NCBI GenBank assembly: GCA_027365835.1
Contig: DAHXLU010000073.1
Span: forward strand, 1-7,400
Direction of reading: 5' to 3'
DNA: 7,400 bases
From: JAJZMA01 sp021850405
Lineage (GTDB): Bacteria; Chloroflexota; Dormibacteria; Aeolococcales; Aeolococcaceae
In this document: one piece after another, positions 1-5,910 of the stretch
Position numbering within the stretch: position 1 is the first letter of the stretch
Layout of the letters: each line of letters starts with the position of its first letter
Program-made: the position numbers and the translations under genes
Notes under the pieces: generated by a model
Databases searched by the model: none
The model's input: only the letters and a program-made list of their open reading frames with translations
Told to the model about the DNA's origin: nothing

Positions 1-1010
1 AACCACCTGGCTACATCCTGGAGCACAGCACGAAAATCCGGAGAATTGATGTCGGGAATATTCCACTGTTTCGCAGAGAAACCGTTCCTGTGGCCAGGGC
101 CATACACTCCACCACGCAGCAGCGGGCCCCTGGTCAGCCCGGAGGCATCCTCAAATCCTGGGCGCTGCAGCTCCAGAAAGAGCACCTGGTAGTTCTTTCC
201 CGGCTGCCCCTTTTCCAGCCTGATACTGCGGTCGCAGCCCCGGGCCTGCTCTCCCAGGGTCACAGTACGCTTCCATAACGAGTCAGAGGGGTTGTCTACC
301 CGCAGCCCCATAGCGTCCCCAGCCTCGGCCAGAAAATTCATAACCTTGCCAAATATTTCCCTGTCCTCTGCTACCTCCTTGCGGTACTTGGCCATATGCG
401 GATCCATGCAGGAGGCAGCAAAGATCTCATGGAGCTTTCCCTCCCGCTTTGCATCGGAAGGGCTGCCATCTGGAACACCGGCTGCAGGAGGCAGCACAGA
501 CTGCAGCACGAACTCCCCAATGTGGCCCATGAACCACTCAACTGCAGCATCTACACCGCCTTCCTGTCGGGGAGTGTTGCCAACAGCCAGCGGCCACACC
601 ATCGACTCCGTCGGGGCCAGGGAGGAGCTGTACTCCCCCCTGATCTCTCCATACACCTGACTGGATGACCAGTAGCCATCAAGTGGGGTGCCCCACATTG
701 TCTTAGCTTCCAGCCTCAACCAGCCCCCCGTCTCTGGAGCGCAGAGAATGACTTTACTCTTCCCAACAGAGCGTGCCAGCCTCCGGGAGCAGGCCCGGCC
801 AAGGAATGACGGGCGTGCGGACACCATAACCCCAAATTTCTCCCCAAAACTGCGCAGCTGTGCAGCAGTGGGTGCGAAGTACTCGGCATCTCTCATCTGG
901 GAAGGGGTGCGGGATGAAGACCACCTGGGAGCTGTCGGATATCTCCTCCTCCCACTGCCCAGGGACGCCACCACCTTCTGGCGCAGCTCATCGGTCAGCT
1001 GATCATCCAT
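1..1010 (-). CDS. Uncharacterised protein, paralogue of its upstream neighbour (3' end beyond window)
   Basis: An unbroken minus-strand frame starts at ATG 1010 and runs off the window edge, giving at least 336 residues. GGAGGG lies 5 bases before the ATG. I do not recognise the family and assign no function. The protein shows no signal peptide, membrane segment or known catalytic motif. Its first 170 residues match the gene at 1070-1576: the N-terminus (DQLTDELRQKVV against ESFSEALRNRVV), a middle stretch around residues 46-65 (FAPTAAQLRSF then GVMVSAR), and the signature AAVEWFMGHIGEFVLQS near residues 155-171. The part after residue about 172 has no counterpart in the neighbour and is a separate C-terminal region, partly charged (residues 185-235), that continues outside the window. 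Residues about 21-40 look frameshifted relative to the ancestral frame (see findings), although the frame stays open. The coding call is firm; the function is unknown. Confidence 0.75.
   Translation of the reverse strand, partial: MDDQLTDELRQKVVASLGSGRRRYPTAPRWSSSRTPSQMRDAEYFAPTAAQLRSFGEKFGVMVSARPSFLGRACSRRLARSVGKSKVILCAPETGGWLRLEAKTMWGTPLDGYWSSSQVYGEIRGEYSSSLAPTESMVWPLAVGNTPRQEGGVDAAVEWFMGHIGEFVLQSVLPPAAGVPDGSPSDAKREGKLHEIFAASCMDPHMAKYRKEVAEDREIFGKVMNFLAEAGDAMGLRVDNPSDSLWKRTVTLGEQARGCDRSIRLEKGQPGKNYQVLFLELQRPGFEDASGLTRGPLLRGGVYGPGHRNGFSAKQWNIPDINSPDFRAVLQDVARW
892..951 (-). other. Segment apparently read in a shifted frame within the paralogue gene
   Basis: Over these 60 bases the annotated frame gives an Arg/Ser/Pro-rich, low-complexity peptide with only about 60% G or C at third positions. 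The frame one base over gives EEEISDSSQVVFIPHPFPDE, with nearly all third positions G or C. The shifted frame also resembles the neighbour gene (E-I-S-D-S-S-Q against E-L-N-N-S-Q). It joins smoothly to the following in-frame DAEYFAP if one base near 891 is skipped. The first junction is a purine-rich run (GGGAGGAGGAGA). The pattern fits a one-base loss there, compensated by a one-base gain about 60 bases later. Two sequencing errors would look the same. Confidence 0.5.
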
Positions 1011-1034
1011 GCTCGCCCTCCATGCCAAAACCGC

Positions 1035-1063
1035 ACTGCCACCGAAAAAACCTCTGTGGCAGT
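1035..1063 (-). terminator. Intergenic hairpin between the two paralogues
   Basis: A perfect 8-bp inverted repeat, ACTGCCAC (1035-1042) with GTGGCAGT (1056-1063), encloses a 13-base loop. It lies just after the stop codon at 1070-1072 and before the ATG at 1010. On the minus-strand transcript the loop contains six U residues, and the 3' arm is followed by GCGGUUUU. That is a short, delayed U tract, so it could be a weak terminator or attenuator, or simply an mRNA-stabilising intercistronic hairpin. Confidence 0.4.
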
Positions 1064-1069
1064 ACCTGC

Positions 1070-1576
1070 CTAGCGCTCTATATCCCGGTCAATGAACTGC
1101 TGCGAGTTGAGTATGAACTCGCCAAGATGGTCGACAAACCAGTTGACCCCTGCTCGCACCCGCATCGTATGCAGGTCGGGTTCTGTCACCTCCAGATCCC
1201 ACTCAGCCCGCGCTGCCTCCCGGGCAGAGCCTTCCCCAGGAACGTAAGTGCCCATGAGGACGGGTCGGCCAGACTCAGGATGCGGCACCATGCCAAGCGA
1301 CAGACGCGCTCCACTGCTGGAGAGTACGGTTACCCCTATCTCACCCACCACCATCTCGAGGGGAACAGGCTTGCCGCCCTTCCCATCAACGGATGAGGTG
1401 CGCGCTACCAGAATTCCGGTTTCGCGGGAGAGAGAGCAAAGCAGGCCCCCAACTTCGGCAAAGGTGCTTGCCATTGCCGCTTTCTGGGAATTATTTAACT
1501 CCGCGCTCCGACGGCTACTAAGAATGGACTGGACAACGCGATTACGCAACGCTTCGGAAAAAGATTCATCTGCCAT
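1070..1576 (-). CDS. Uncharacterised 168-residue protein, paralogue of the downstream gene
   Basis: The frame reads from ATG 1576 to TAG 1070-1072 and gives 168 residues. A TTG at 1582, two codons upstream, is also possible; I chose the ATG because it aligns best with the start of the next gene (MADESFSEALRNRVV against MDDQLTDELRQKVV). No convincing ribosome site precedes either start. I do not recognise the family. The protein is soluble-looking: an amphipathic N-terminus, a central beta-rich stretch with GILVART near residue 54 and VVGEIGVTVLSSSGARLSLGM around 76-96, and a conserved C-terminus AGVNWFVDHLGEFILNS (142-158), after which it ends almost at once. The downstream paralogue carries the same three landmarks and then a long extra C-terminal region, so this is the short form of the family. 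The pair is adjacent, 59 bases apart and co-oriented, and so is probably cotranscribed. The reading frame is reliable; no function can be given. Confidence 0.75.
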   Translation of the reverse strand: MADESFSEALRNRVVQSILSSRRSAELNNSQKAAMASTFAEVGGLLCSLSRETGILVARTSSVDGKGGKPVPLEMVVGEIGVTVLSSSGARLSLGMVPHPESGRPVLMGTYVPGEGSAREAARAEWDLEVTEPDLHTMRVRAGVNWFVDHLGEFILNSQQFIDRDIER

Positions 1577-1591
1577 GCCCAAGAGTATTCC

Positions 1592-1619
1592 AAATTAGCA
1601 GGGACAGGGACACGGACAA
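1592..1619 (-). promoter_or_regulatory. Weak promoter candidate for the paralogue pair
   Basis: On the minus strand, TTGTCC (1619-1614) and TAATTT (1597-1592) are separated by 16 bases, just upstream of the 1576 ATG. The spacer contains a 6-base tandem repeat. The predicted transcript start would lie only about 10 bases before the ATG, which would make a nearly leaderless message. The match is weak, and its main support is that the pair seems to need its own promoter if the terminator candidate near 1786-1749 is real. Confidence 0.2.
1601..1618 (+). repeat. Three-copy 6-bp tandem repeat
   Basis: GGGACA, GGGACA and CGGACA follow one another directly in the spacer upstream of the 1576 start. 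Copy-number change would alter promoter spacing if the promoter candidate here is real. Confidence 0.55.
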
Positions 1620-1646
1620 TCCTTATTCGAAGGCGAGTCTGGCTGG

Positions 1647-1669
1647 CAGCACGGGAGCGCATCGTGCTG
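1647..1669. repeat. Short inverted repeat in the 275-bp spacer
   Basis: CAGCACG (1647-1653) and CGTGCTG (1663-1669) are perfect 7-base complements around a 9-base loop. The dyad lies about 70 bases upstream of the 1576 start, has no U tract after it on either strand, and could be an operator-like dyad or a chance palindrome. Otherwise the spacer 1583-1857 shows no coding sequence I would defend. Confidence 0.35.
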
Positions 1670-1748
1670 GCCTGGCGCGAGGACAGAGCAGAGGCCAGAG
1701 GTGGGAAGCGGCCAGTACCCGTTGACTTAGTGCTACCGCAAGCACACC

Positions 1749-1786
1749 AAAAGGCAGGCAGGAGGTTTTAGCCTGTTAGCCCTGCC
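1749..1786 (-). terminator. Candidate Rho-independent terminator after the deaminase gene
   Basis: About 70 bases past the deaminase stop codon, the minus strand reads GGCAGG (1786-1781), an internal stretch that can itself pair AGG with CCT around CUAAAA, then CCTGCC (1762-1757), then TGCC and TTTT (1752-1749). The stem is imperfect, with a 6-base bulge on the 5' side, and the U tract is short. It is the only terminator-like structure between the deaminase and the unknown pair, and the most likely end of the long operon. Confidence 0.4.
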
Positions 1787-1857
1787 AGAACAAGGGGATG
1801 GCTACCTGGAGCAGCCACCAAAAGCATCACCCTATCCCAGGGCCGAGCCTCTCGCCG

Positions 1858-2679
1858 CTATCTGCGGCTTTCTGGCTCAAGCGCAAAGGAAAAGGGCAGG
1901 AGCGCGTCTGCAGGCATCGTCACGACGGCACCCTGCTCCAGGAACGAAACGGGCAGGTCTCTTGCAAATTCGACCAGCGTTTGCCTGGCACCTCCAGAGG
2001 GTGCGGTGCAGCAGCCGTTTCCATACAGTGCAGCAGCGGTTAGCCGCACAGTTGGCCCCTCAGAGTTTACTGCTGCAAAGAGGGCGTTCTCAAGTGGATG
2101 TACCGCTGGTGCAGATCGGTAACCAACAGCCACACCCAGATAGGTAGCTCCCGATCCACTCCTGACCGCTGCCGCCTGGTCAACGCCCCATAGTGCCGCC
2201 TGCTTGCTGGCGTAGGCCAGCAGTTCCGCATCCGCCTGGACATCCAGGGCCCACTCCCCCATTGTCACGTCAGGAGGATGCGGAAGCAGATCGGCAATCG
2301 GGTGGCTCACCCAGCTGCCATCCCACCGGAAGGCCACCGTCACGTCGGAAGAGCGTTCATGGATTGCCTGCCTGCAGGTGCCACATGGCGCTCCACTTGG
2401 TGCCGGTGTAAGCACTGCCACCTCGAGCAGTCTTGCATCTGCACCTGCCACCGTCATTGCGTTGGCGAGTGCCGTGCGCTCGGCACAGCAGCCCACGTAG
2501 CTCGCGTTTTCAATGTTGCATCCAAATACTGGAGGGAGCAGTTCGCCAGTTATGCCGACAAGCCGTAACGCGGCAAAGACAGGATGGTGGGAATATGGTG
2601 CATGGGCCCGGGCTCCACTGTCCACCCATCGCAGAAGCTGGGCGACGAGCGACTCACCTGAACCAGATCCCGCGCTCAC
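1858..2679 (-). CDS. cdd: Two-domain cytidine deaminase with a degenerate second domain
   Basis: Cytosolic zinc enzyme of pyrimidine salvage, cytidine or deoxycytidine plus water to uridine or deoxyuridine plus ammonia. I chose GTG 2679 (273 residues) because GGAG lies 6 bases before it; TTG 2724 would add 15 residues, but a strong hairpin abuts it. Domain one is intact: HAPYSHHPVFAA near 26-37, NIEN (55-58), then C65-A-E67 and PCGTCRQ (98-104). This gives zinc ligands C65, C99 and C102 with catalytic E67, the three-cysteine arrangement of the short tetrameric deaminases. Domain two (about 145-273) keeps the fold pattern (ATYLGV, ALFAAV, ARQTLVEFARDLPV) but reads H194-P-L196-E where C-A-E is expected and PSGGARQ where PCGxCRQ is expected, so the catalytic Glu and two Cys ligands are lost. 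E. coli Cdd also has a non-catalytic C-terminal domain, but uses a His-Cys-Cys site. Last gene before a candidate terminator. Confidence 0.88.
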   Translation of the reverse strand: MSAGSGSGESLVAQLLRWVDSGARAHAPYSHHPVFAALRLVGITGELLPPVFGCNIENASYVGCCAERTALANAMTVAGADARLLEVAVLTPAPSGAPCGTCRQAIHERSSDVTVAFRWDGSWVSHPIADLLPHPPDVTMGEWALDVQADAELLAYASKQAALWGVDQAAAVRSGSGATYLGVAVGYRSAPAVHPLENALFAAVNSEGPTVRLTAAALYGNGCCTAPSGGARQTLVEFARDLPVSFLEQGAVVTMPADALLPFSFALEPESRR

Positions 2680-2725
2680 ACTCTCTGCTCCAGGCGGATA
2701 AATTTCCCCGCACGAGTGGCACAAT

Positions 2726-2745
2726 CCGCTACCCCGGGGCAGCGG
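2726..2745 (-). promoter_or_regulatory. GC-rich intercistronic hairpin before the deaminase gene
   Basis: On the minus-strand transcript CCGCUGCC pairs with GGUAGCGG (8 bp, one G-U pair) around a CCGG tetraloop. It sits between the acetyltransferase stop and the deaminase start and ends one base before the alternative TTG start at 2724, where it would bury any ribosome site. No U tract follows, so it is not an ordinary terminator. An RNA processing or stability element, or an attenuator separating the tail gene from the operon, is possible. Confidence 0.5.
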
Positions 2746-2794
2746 GTCCAGGGCAGGTAGCTACAACGATGCGCGCCCCCTTCCGCCGCTACCA

Positions 2795-3319
2795 TCACAA
2801 TGGCCGGCTCGTCTCCATAAGGGTGCCCCCACCATCTGCTCCTGCCACCTCCATGCCCAGTCGCTCCAGCAATCGTCTGGATGCGTGGTTGCCCGATTCC
2901 ACATGTGCACAGATTGTGACCACCCTGCCGCTTGCAAATGCAGCCTCCATAAGCAATCTGGCAGCTTCTGTCATAAGCCCTCTGCCCCTTGCCATTGGTG
3001 CAAGCCCATACCCAATCTCCACACGCCCAGCAGCATCCGGAGGCATGTGGAATCCGATATCGCCGACGACCTCCCTCGTCTTTCTCTCAACGATCTGGTA
3101 CATGCCAAAACCGTCGTCATCTAGGGAGAGCCGCAGGACGTTGCTGGCAGCGCGCACCGTACCGTCCAGGGGATAGCCGTCTGCGGAACGCTGTCCCGGG
3201 GGAACTGTTGCCGCGGAAAGGTAAGCAGCTGTAGCCTTGCTCACCCGGACAAGGCGGACATCACTGCCTTCCAGAATAGTGTCTAGCCTACCCGTTCGGT
3301 ACGCGGAATCAGTTTCCAC
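2795..3319 (-). CDS. GNAT-family N-acetyltransferase, RimJ/RimL-like
   Basis: A predicted acetyl-CoA-dependent acetyltransferase of 174 residues; the acceptor cannot be told from the sequence. Visible landmarks are an N-terminal strand (DVRLVRVS, 20-27), the central strand VVGDIGFH (84-91), the acetyl-CoA pyrophosphate-binding segment EIGYGLAPMARGRGLMTEAA (101-120, with R-G-R-G at 111-114), and the helix NHASRRLLERLGME (144-157) typical of motif B. The pattern GDIGF...GRVEIGYGLAP...RGRG is that of the RimJ/RimL branch, many of which are unassigned rather than true ribosomal protein acetylases. GTG 3319 overlaps the end of rsfS by 37 bases, with GAGGG just upstream inside rsfS. Later in-frame starts would remove the first beta strand, so I keep GTG. 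The deep overlap makes translational coupling to rsfS likely. Confidence 0.85.
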   Translation of the reverse strand: METDSAYRTGRLDTILEGSDVRLVRVSKATAAYLSAATVPPGQRSADGYPLDGTVRAASNVLRLSLDDDGFGMYQIVERKTREVVGDIGFHMPPDAAGRVEIGYGLAPMARGRGLMTEAARLLMEAAFASGRVVTICAHVESGNHASRRLLERLGMEVAGADGGGTLMETSRPL

Positions 3320-3627
3320 AGTCCCTCAAGATCATAAAAGGTGCGCTCTCCTGGCAAGAAGATGTGAACAACAATCTCGGCAAAGTCCAGACAGACCCAT
3401 GTAGCATCCTGCATGCCTGATACCTTGAATGGACGAACTCCTTCCTTCCGGCACGCCTCAGTAATCCGGTCCGCTATCGCCTTTACCTGCCGGTCGGTGT
3501 CGCCTTCGCAAACCACAAAGTAGTCTGCGATCGACGTTTTTCCTTCCAGGTCTATAACGACAATATCGCGGGCCTTGACATCCTCAGCTGCTTGCTCTAT
3601 CACCCGCAGCAGGTCAGGTCTCTTCAT
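3283..3627 (-). CDS. rsfS: Ribosome silencing factor RsfS
   Basis: A 114-residue member of the RsfS/Iojap family, which binds ribosomal protein L14 on the free 50S subunit and blocks joining to 30S when nutrients are scarce. The normal landmarks are present: DIVVIDLEGKTSIADYFVVCEG (21-42), the linker with RQVKAIADRI (46-55), VSGMQDATWVCLDFAEIVVHIF (69-90), and the closing LPGERTFYDLEGLW (91-104). The length is typical. ATG 3627 lies inside the last codons of nadD (14-base overlap, with MSGHEET ending the upstream protein). Only a weak GAG precedes it, so coupled translation from nadD is probable. The nadD-rsfS adjacency is widely conserved. The call is secure. Confidence 0.96.
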   Translation of the reverse strand: MKRPDLLRVIEQAAEDVKARDIVVIDLEGKTSIADYFVVCEGDTDRQVKAIADRITEACRKEGVRPFKVSGMQDATWVCLDFAEIVVHIFLPGERTFYDLEGLWKLIPRTERVG

Positions 3628-4273
3628 GACCGCTCATTATGACAGCCGGAGTGCCGTACCAGCCATATCTGGATATCTTTGCCATCACAGCAGGTCCGAG
3701 CATCCCCGAAAGATTCTTGCCAGTCTGCAGGCGGCTTCGTACCTCACTGGAGCTTATGTCCGGCGTATCCAGCTCCAGGACGGCTACCTGCTGCTCAGCA
3801 AAGCCAAGCCTGTAGAGGACGCTCCTGTCCACGGTCCAGCCGCTGCGGCATATTATGTAAACCGACACCGTACGGGCAAGAGCGCTTGCGCGATGCCAGG
3901 TCGGGAGTCCCATTGCAGCATCTGCGCCCAGGCACAGCCAGATCGTCTGTGCGCCCCGACGCTGCAGTTCTGCTACCGTGTCAATCGTAAACGACGGCCC
4001 ACTGGATTCAAGTTCCAGCGAAGACACAAAAACTCTTTGCTCATGGGCAAATGCGGCCTCCAGAAGCTCCTTGCGATGAGCCCCGGATTCAAAGCATGGT
4101 TGCCGCTGGGGCTGACGCCCCACGGGCATGACCCAGACAGGCATGTCCAGATTGCGAAGAAGGCCGTAAACCACAGCCTCGTGCCCCAGGTGAACAGGAT
4201 CAAAGCTTCCGCCGTACAGTGCCAGCGCACCTGGGACAGCCTCCTTTTGCCTCTGCACGGCTCTACTCTTCAA
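3614..4273 (-). CDS. nadD: Nicotinate-nucleotide adenylyltransferase NadD
   Basis: Transfers AMP from ATP to nicotinate mononucleotide, making deamido-NAD in both de novo and salvage NAD synthesis. The frame gives 219 residues. The nucleotidyltransferase signature LYGGSFDPVHLGH is at 19-31 (GxFxPxHxGH type), GADA with TWHR at 117-128, and the ISSSEVRSRL motif at 173-182 close to the C-terminus, as in the family. The start is TTG 4273, inside the last codons of obgE (11-base overlap), because GGAG lies 7 bases before it; GTG 4258, just after the obgE stop, has a poorer site. The loop after the first beta-alpha-beta unit, usually PPHK or PPHR, reads QPQRQP (54-59), so the usual His is absent. 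This may be local divergence and does not change the assignment. Confidence 0.95.
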   Translation of the reverse strand: MKSRAVQRQKEAVPGALALYGGSFDPVHLGHEAVVYGLLRNLDMPVWVMPVGRQPQRQPCFESGAHRKELLEAAFAHEQRVFVSSLELESSGPSFTIDTVAELQRRGAQTIWLCLGADAAMGLPTWHRASALARTVSVYIICRSGWTVDRSVLYRLGFAEQQVAVLELDTPDISSSEVRSRLQTGKNLSGMLGPAVMAKISRYGWYGTPAVIMSGHEET

Positions 4274-5558
4274 AGCTGAACTCCACCGACCCCACCCGCA
4301 CCGTCATCCCTGGAACTGCTCCAGCCCTGCGCAGGGCCTCATCCACACCTGCTCTCCGAAGGCTGCGCTGCAGCCGTGCGACTGCCTCCTCATTTTCCAG
4401 ATCCGTCATGGCCACAAGCCGCTCCACTGCCTGTCCTGCGACCACCATAACCTGCCCATGGCCTTCCCCTTCAACAGAAACAGAAAATTCGGATAGCGAT
4501 TGCCTGGGCATGATCCGGACCACCTTCACAGGCGAAGGCTCGCTGGCGGGAACCTTGAGGGCAACCAGACGGCCCAGCAGCCCGGAAAGCTCCGCAAGTC
4601 CTTCATGGGTGAGTGCGCTTACCATGACGGTAGGACACCCCTGCGACATTCGCTCTGCCACAGCAGAGATTGCACTACGGTCCTGGATGAGATCCATCTT
4701 GTTCAGGACCCGCAGCGCTACTGCACCGTCCAGACCAGCGGCGTAACTTCGGAGCTCCTGCGCAATCATTGCAACGTCAAGGTCAATCTCCGCTTCTGTC
4801 TCTGCGCCGTCAATAACATGCACAAGCAGGCGTGTGCGGCGAAGGTGTCTGAGAAAGGCAAGACCAAGCCCCGCGCCCTGGTGTGCTCCCTCAATCAGAC
4901 CTGGAACATCAGCCACAACCGCAGCCTGGCCACGGTCCAGCTCAAGTACGCCGAGGTTGGGAGAGAGCGTTGTAAACGGATAGTCAGCTATCTTCGGGTG
5001 GGCATGGGTCAGTGCTGCCAGGAGCGTGGATTTTCCAGCATTCGGCCTTCCTACAAGCCCAATATCGGCAATGAGCCGCAGCTCAAGCTGCAGCCTTCGG
5101 GATTGCCCCGGTGCCCCGAGCTCGGCAGCCCGTGGCGCCTGGCGCACGGAGCTACGGAAATGCATGTTGCCACGGCCTCCACGGCCCCCGACCGCAACTA
5201 CTACGGATGCACCGGAGTGGTCCAGGTCCGCCAGCTGCTGGCCAGTTTCCTGGTCGACAACGACAGTACCCACAGGAACTGGAACAACAAGACGCTCACC
5301 ATCTCTTCCGCTTCGTTTGCTTTTGCCGCCATCTCCGCCCTTCTCGGCCTGCCACCGCCGTCTGTCCCTAAGGTGAGAGAGGGAGGTGAGTTTGGCGTTG
5401 GCGACAATGGCAACATCCCCGCCCGAACCCCCATCGCCACCATCGGGCCCCCCATTCGGCACGTACTTCTCCCTGCGAAAGCTGGAAGAGCCTCGCCCGC
5501 CTGCACCAGACAGCACCTCAATGGCTATCTCGTCAATGAAGCTATCTGCTCTCCCCAT
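4263..5558 (-). CDS. obgE: Obg/CgtA GTPase with C-terminal OCT domain
   Basis: A GTPase that binds the 50S subunit late in its assembly and links ribosome maturation to growth and stress state. The 431 residues divide into the glycine-rich Obg fold (about 7-158, with repeated GG/GD such as GGPDGGDGGSGGD), the G domain (about 160-335) and a C-terminal OCT domain (about 345-431, ending VRVGSVEFSFEE). GTP-binding motifs are all intact: G1 GRPNAGKS (170-177), G2 at TT 196-197, G3 DVPG (217-220), G4 NKMD (286-289), G5 SAL (314-316). The OCT domain is present only in some lineages, including Firmicutes, Actinobacteria and Chloroflexi, and is absent from proteobacterial ObgE. ATG 5558 overlaps rpmA by 17 bases and has GGAG 7 bases upstream. 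The first six residues precede the usual FIDE start. Secure. Confidence 0.97.
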   Translation of the reverse strand: MGRADSFIDEIAIEVLSGAGGRGSSSFRREKYVPNGGPDGGDGGSGGDVAIVANAKLTSLSHLRDRRRWQAEKGGDGGKSKRSGRDGERLVVPVPVGTVVVDQETGQQLADLDHSGASVVVAVGGRGGRGNMHFRSSVRQAPRAAELGAPGQSRRLQLELRLIADIGLVGRPNAGKSTLLAALTHAHPKIADYPFTTLSPNLGVLELDRGQAAVVADVPGLIEGAHQGAGLGLAFLRHLRRTRLLVHVIDGAETEAEIDLDVAMIAQELRSYAAGLDGAVALRVLNKMDLIQDRSAISAVAERMSQGCPTVMVSALTHEGLAELSGLLGRLVALKVPASEPSPVKVVRIMPRQSLSEFSVSVEGEGHGQVMVVAGQAVERLVAMTDLENEEAVARLQRSLRRAGVDEALRRAGAVPGMTVRVGSVEFSFEE

Positions 5559-5907
5559 CGCCGGACTCCGCTGCCGCTGCCGAAGGCACTGGAGTCTTTG
5601 AAGCTGAGCCTCCCCCAGCTACCAGACGGTCCAGTTCGTCAAGGCCAAGAATGGGAAGCATCTCCACATTGGCCCGGGTCCGGTCGGCCTTTATACGGTC
5701 GAAAGCTACAGTGCCTGTCCTGAGCGCATACAGGGTGTGGTCCCGCCCCAGGCCGACATTTACTCCTGGCAGTATCCTGGTGCCACGCTGCCGGACAATG
5801 ATGGTGCCCGCCATGACCAGCTCGCCGTCTGAGCGCTTGACGCCAAGCCGTTTGGCCTTGCTATCCCGGCCGTTACGAGAGCTTCCGCCCCCCTTTTTGT
5901 GTGCCAT
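5542..5907 (-). CDS. rpmA: 50S ribosomal protein L27 with extended C-terminus
   Basis: Structural protein of the large subunit whose N-terminal tail reaches the peptidyl-transferase centre. MAHKKGGGSSRNGRDSKAKR (1-20) is the canonical mature N-terminus, so there is no leader of the kind cleaved in Firmicutes. The core continues through GTIIVRQRGTRILPGVNVG (34-52), GRDHTLYAL (54-62) and VAFD (67-70). L27 usually stops near residue 85-90; here it runs to 121, adding an Ala/Ser/Gly-rich tail (from about 97) that overlaps the obgE start by 17 bases. Start ATG 5907 has a strong GGAGGAG 9 bases upstream, encoded in the last codons of rplU, only 3 bases away. Secure. Confidence 0.97.
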   Translation of the reverse strand: MAHKKGGGSSRNGRDSKAKRLGVKRSDGELVMAGTIIVRQRGTRILPGVNVGLGRDHTLYALRTGTVAFDRIKADRTRANVEMLPILGLDELDRLVAGGGSASKTPVPSAAAAESGDGESR

Positions 5908-5910
5908 GGG

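Noticed and set aside
292..1396. Several plus-strand frames of 90-178 codons over the two unknown genes
   Set aside because: The minus-strand frames show a ribosome site (at 1010), homology to each other and a longer open run. The plus frames share none of this.
2433..3176. A 247-codon plus-strand frame
   Set aside because: Antisense to the deaminase and acetyltransferase genes, rich in Pro, Arg and Ser, with no recognisable motif.
3575..4279. A 234-codon plus-strand frame
   Set aside because: Antisense to nadD, which has complete family motifs.
4500..5723. A 407-codon open frame on the plus strand
   Set aside because: It is exactly antisense to obgE and the end of rpmA, whose motifs are all intact. 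The translation shows no domain, and long antisense frames are common in GC-rich coding DNA.
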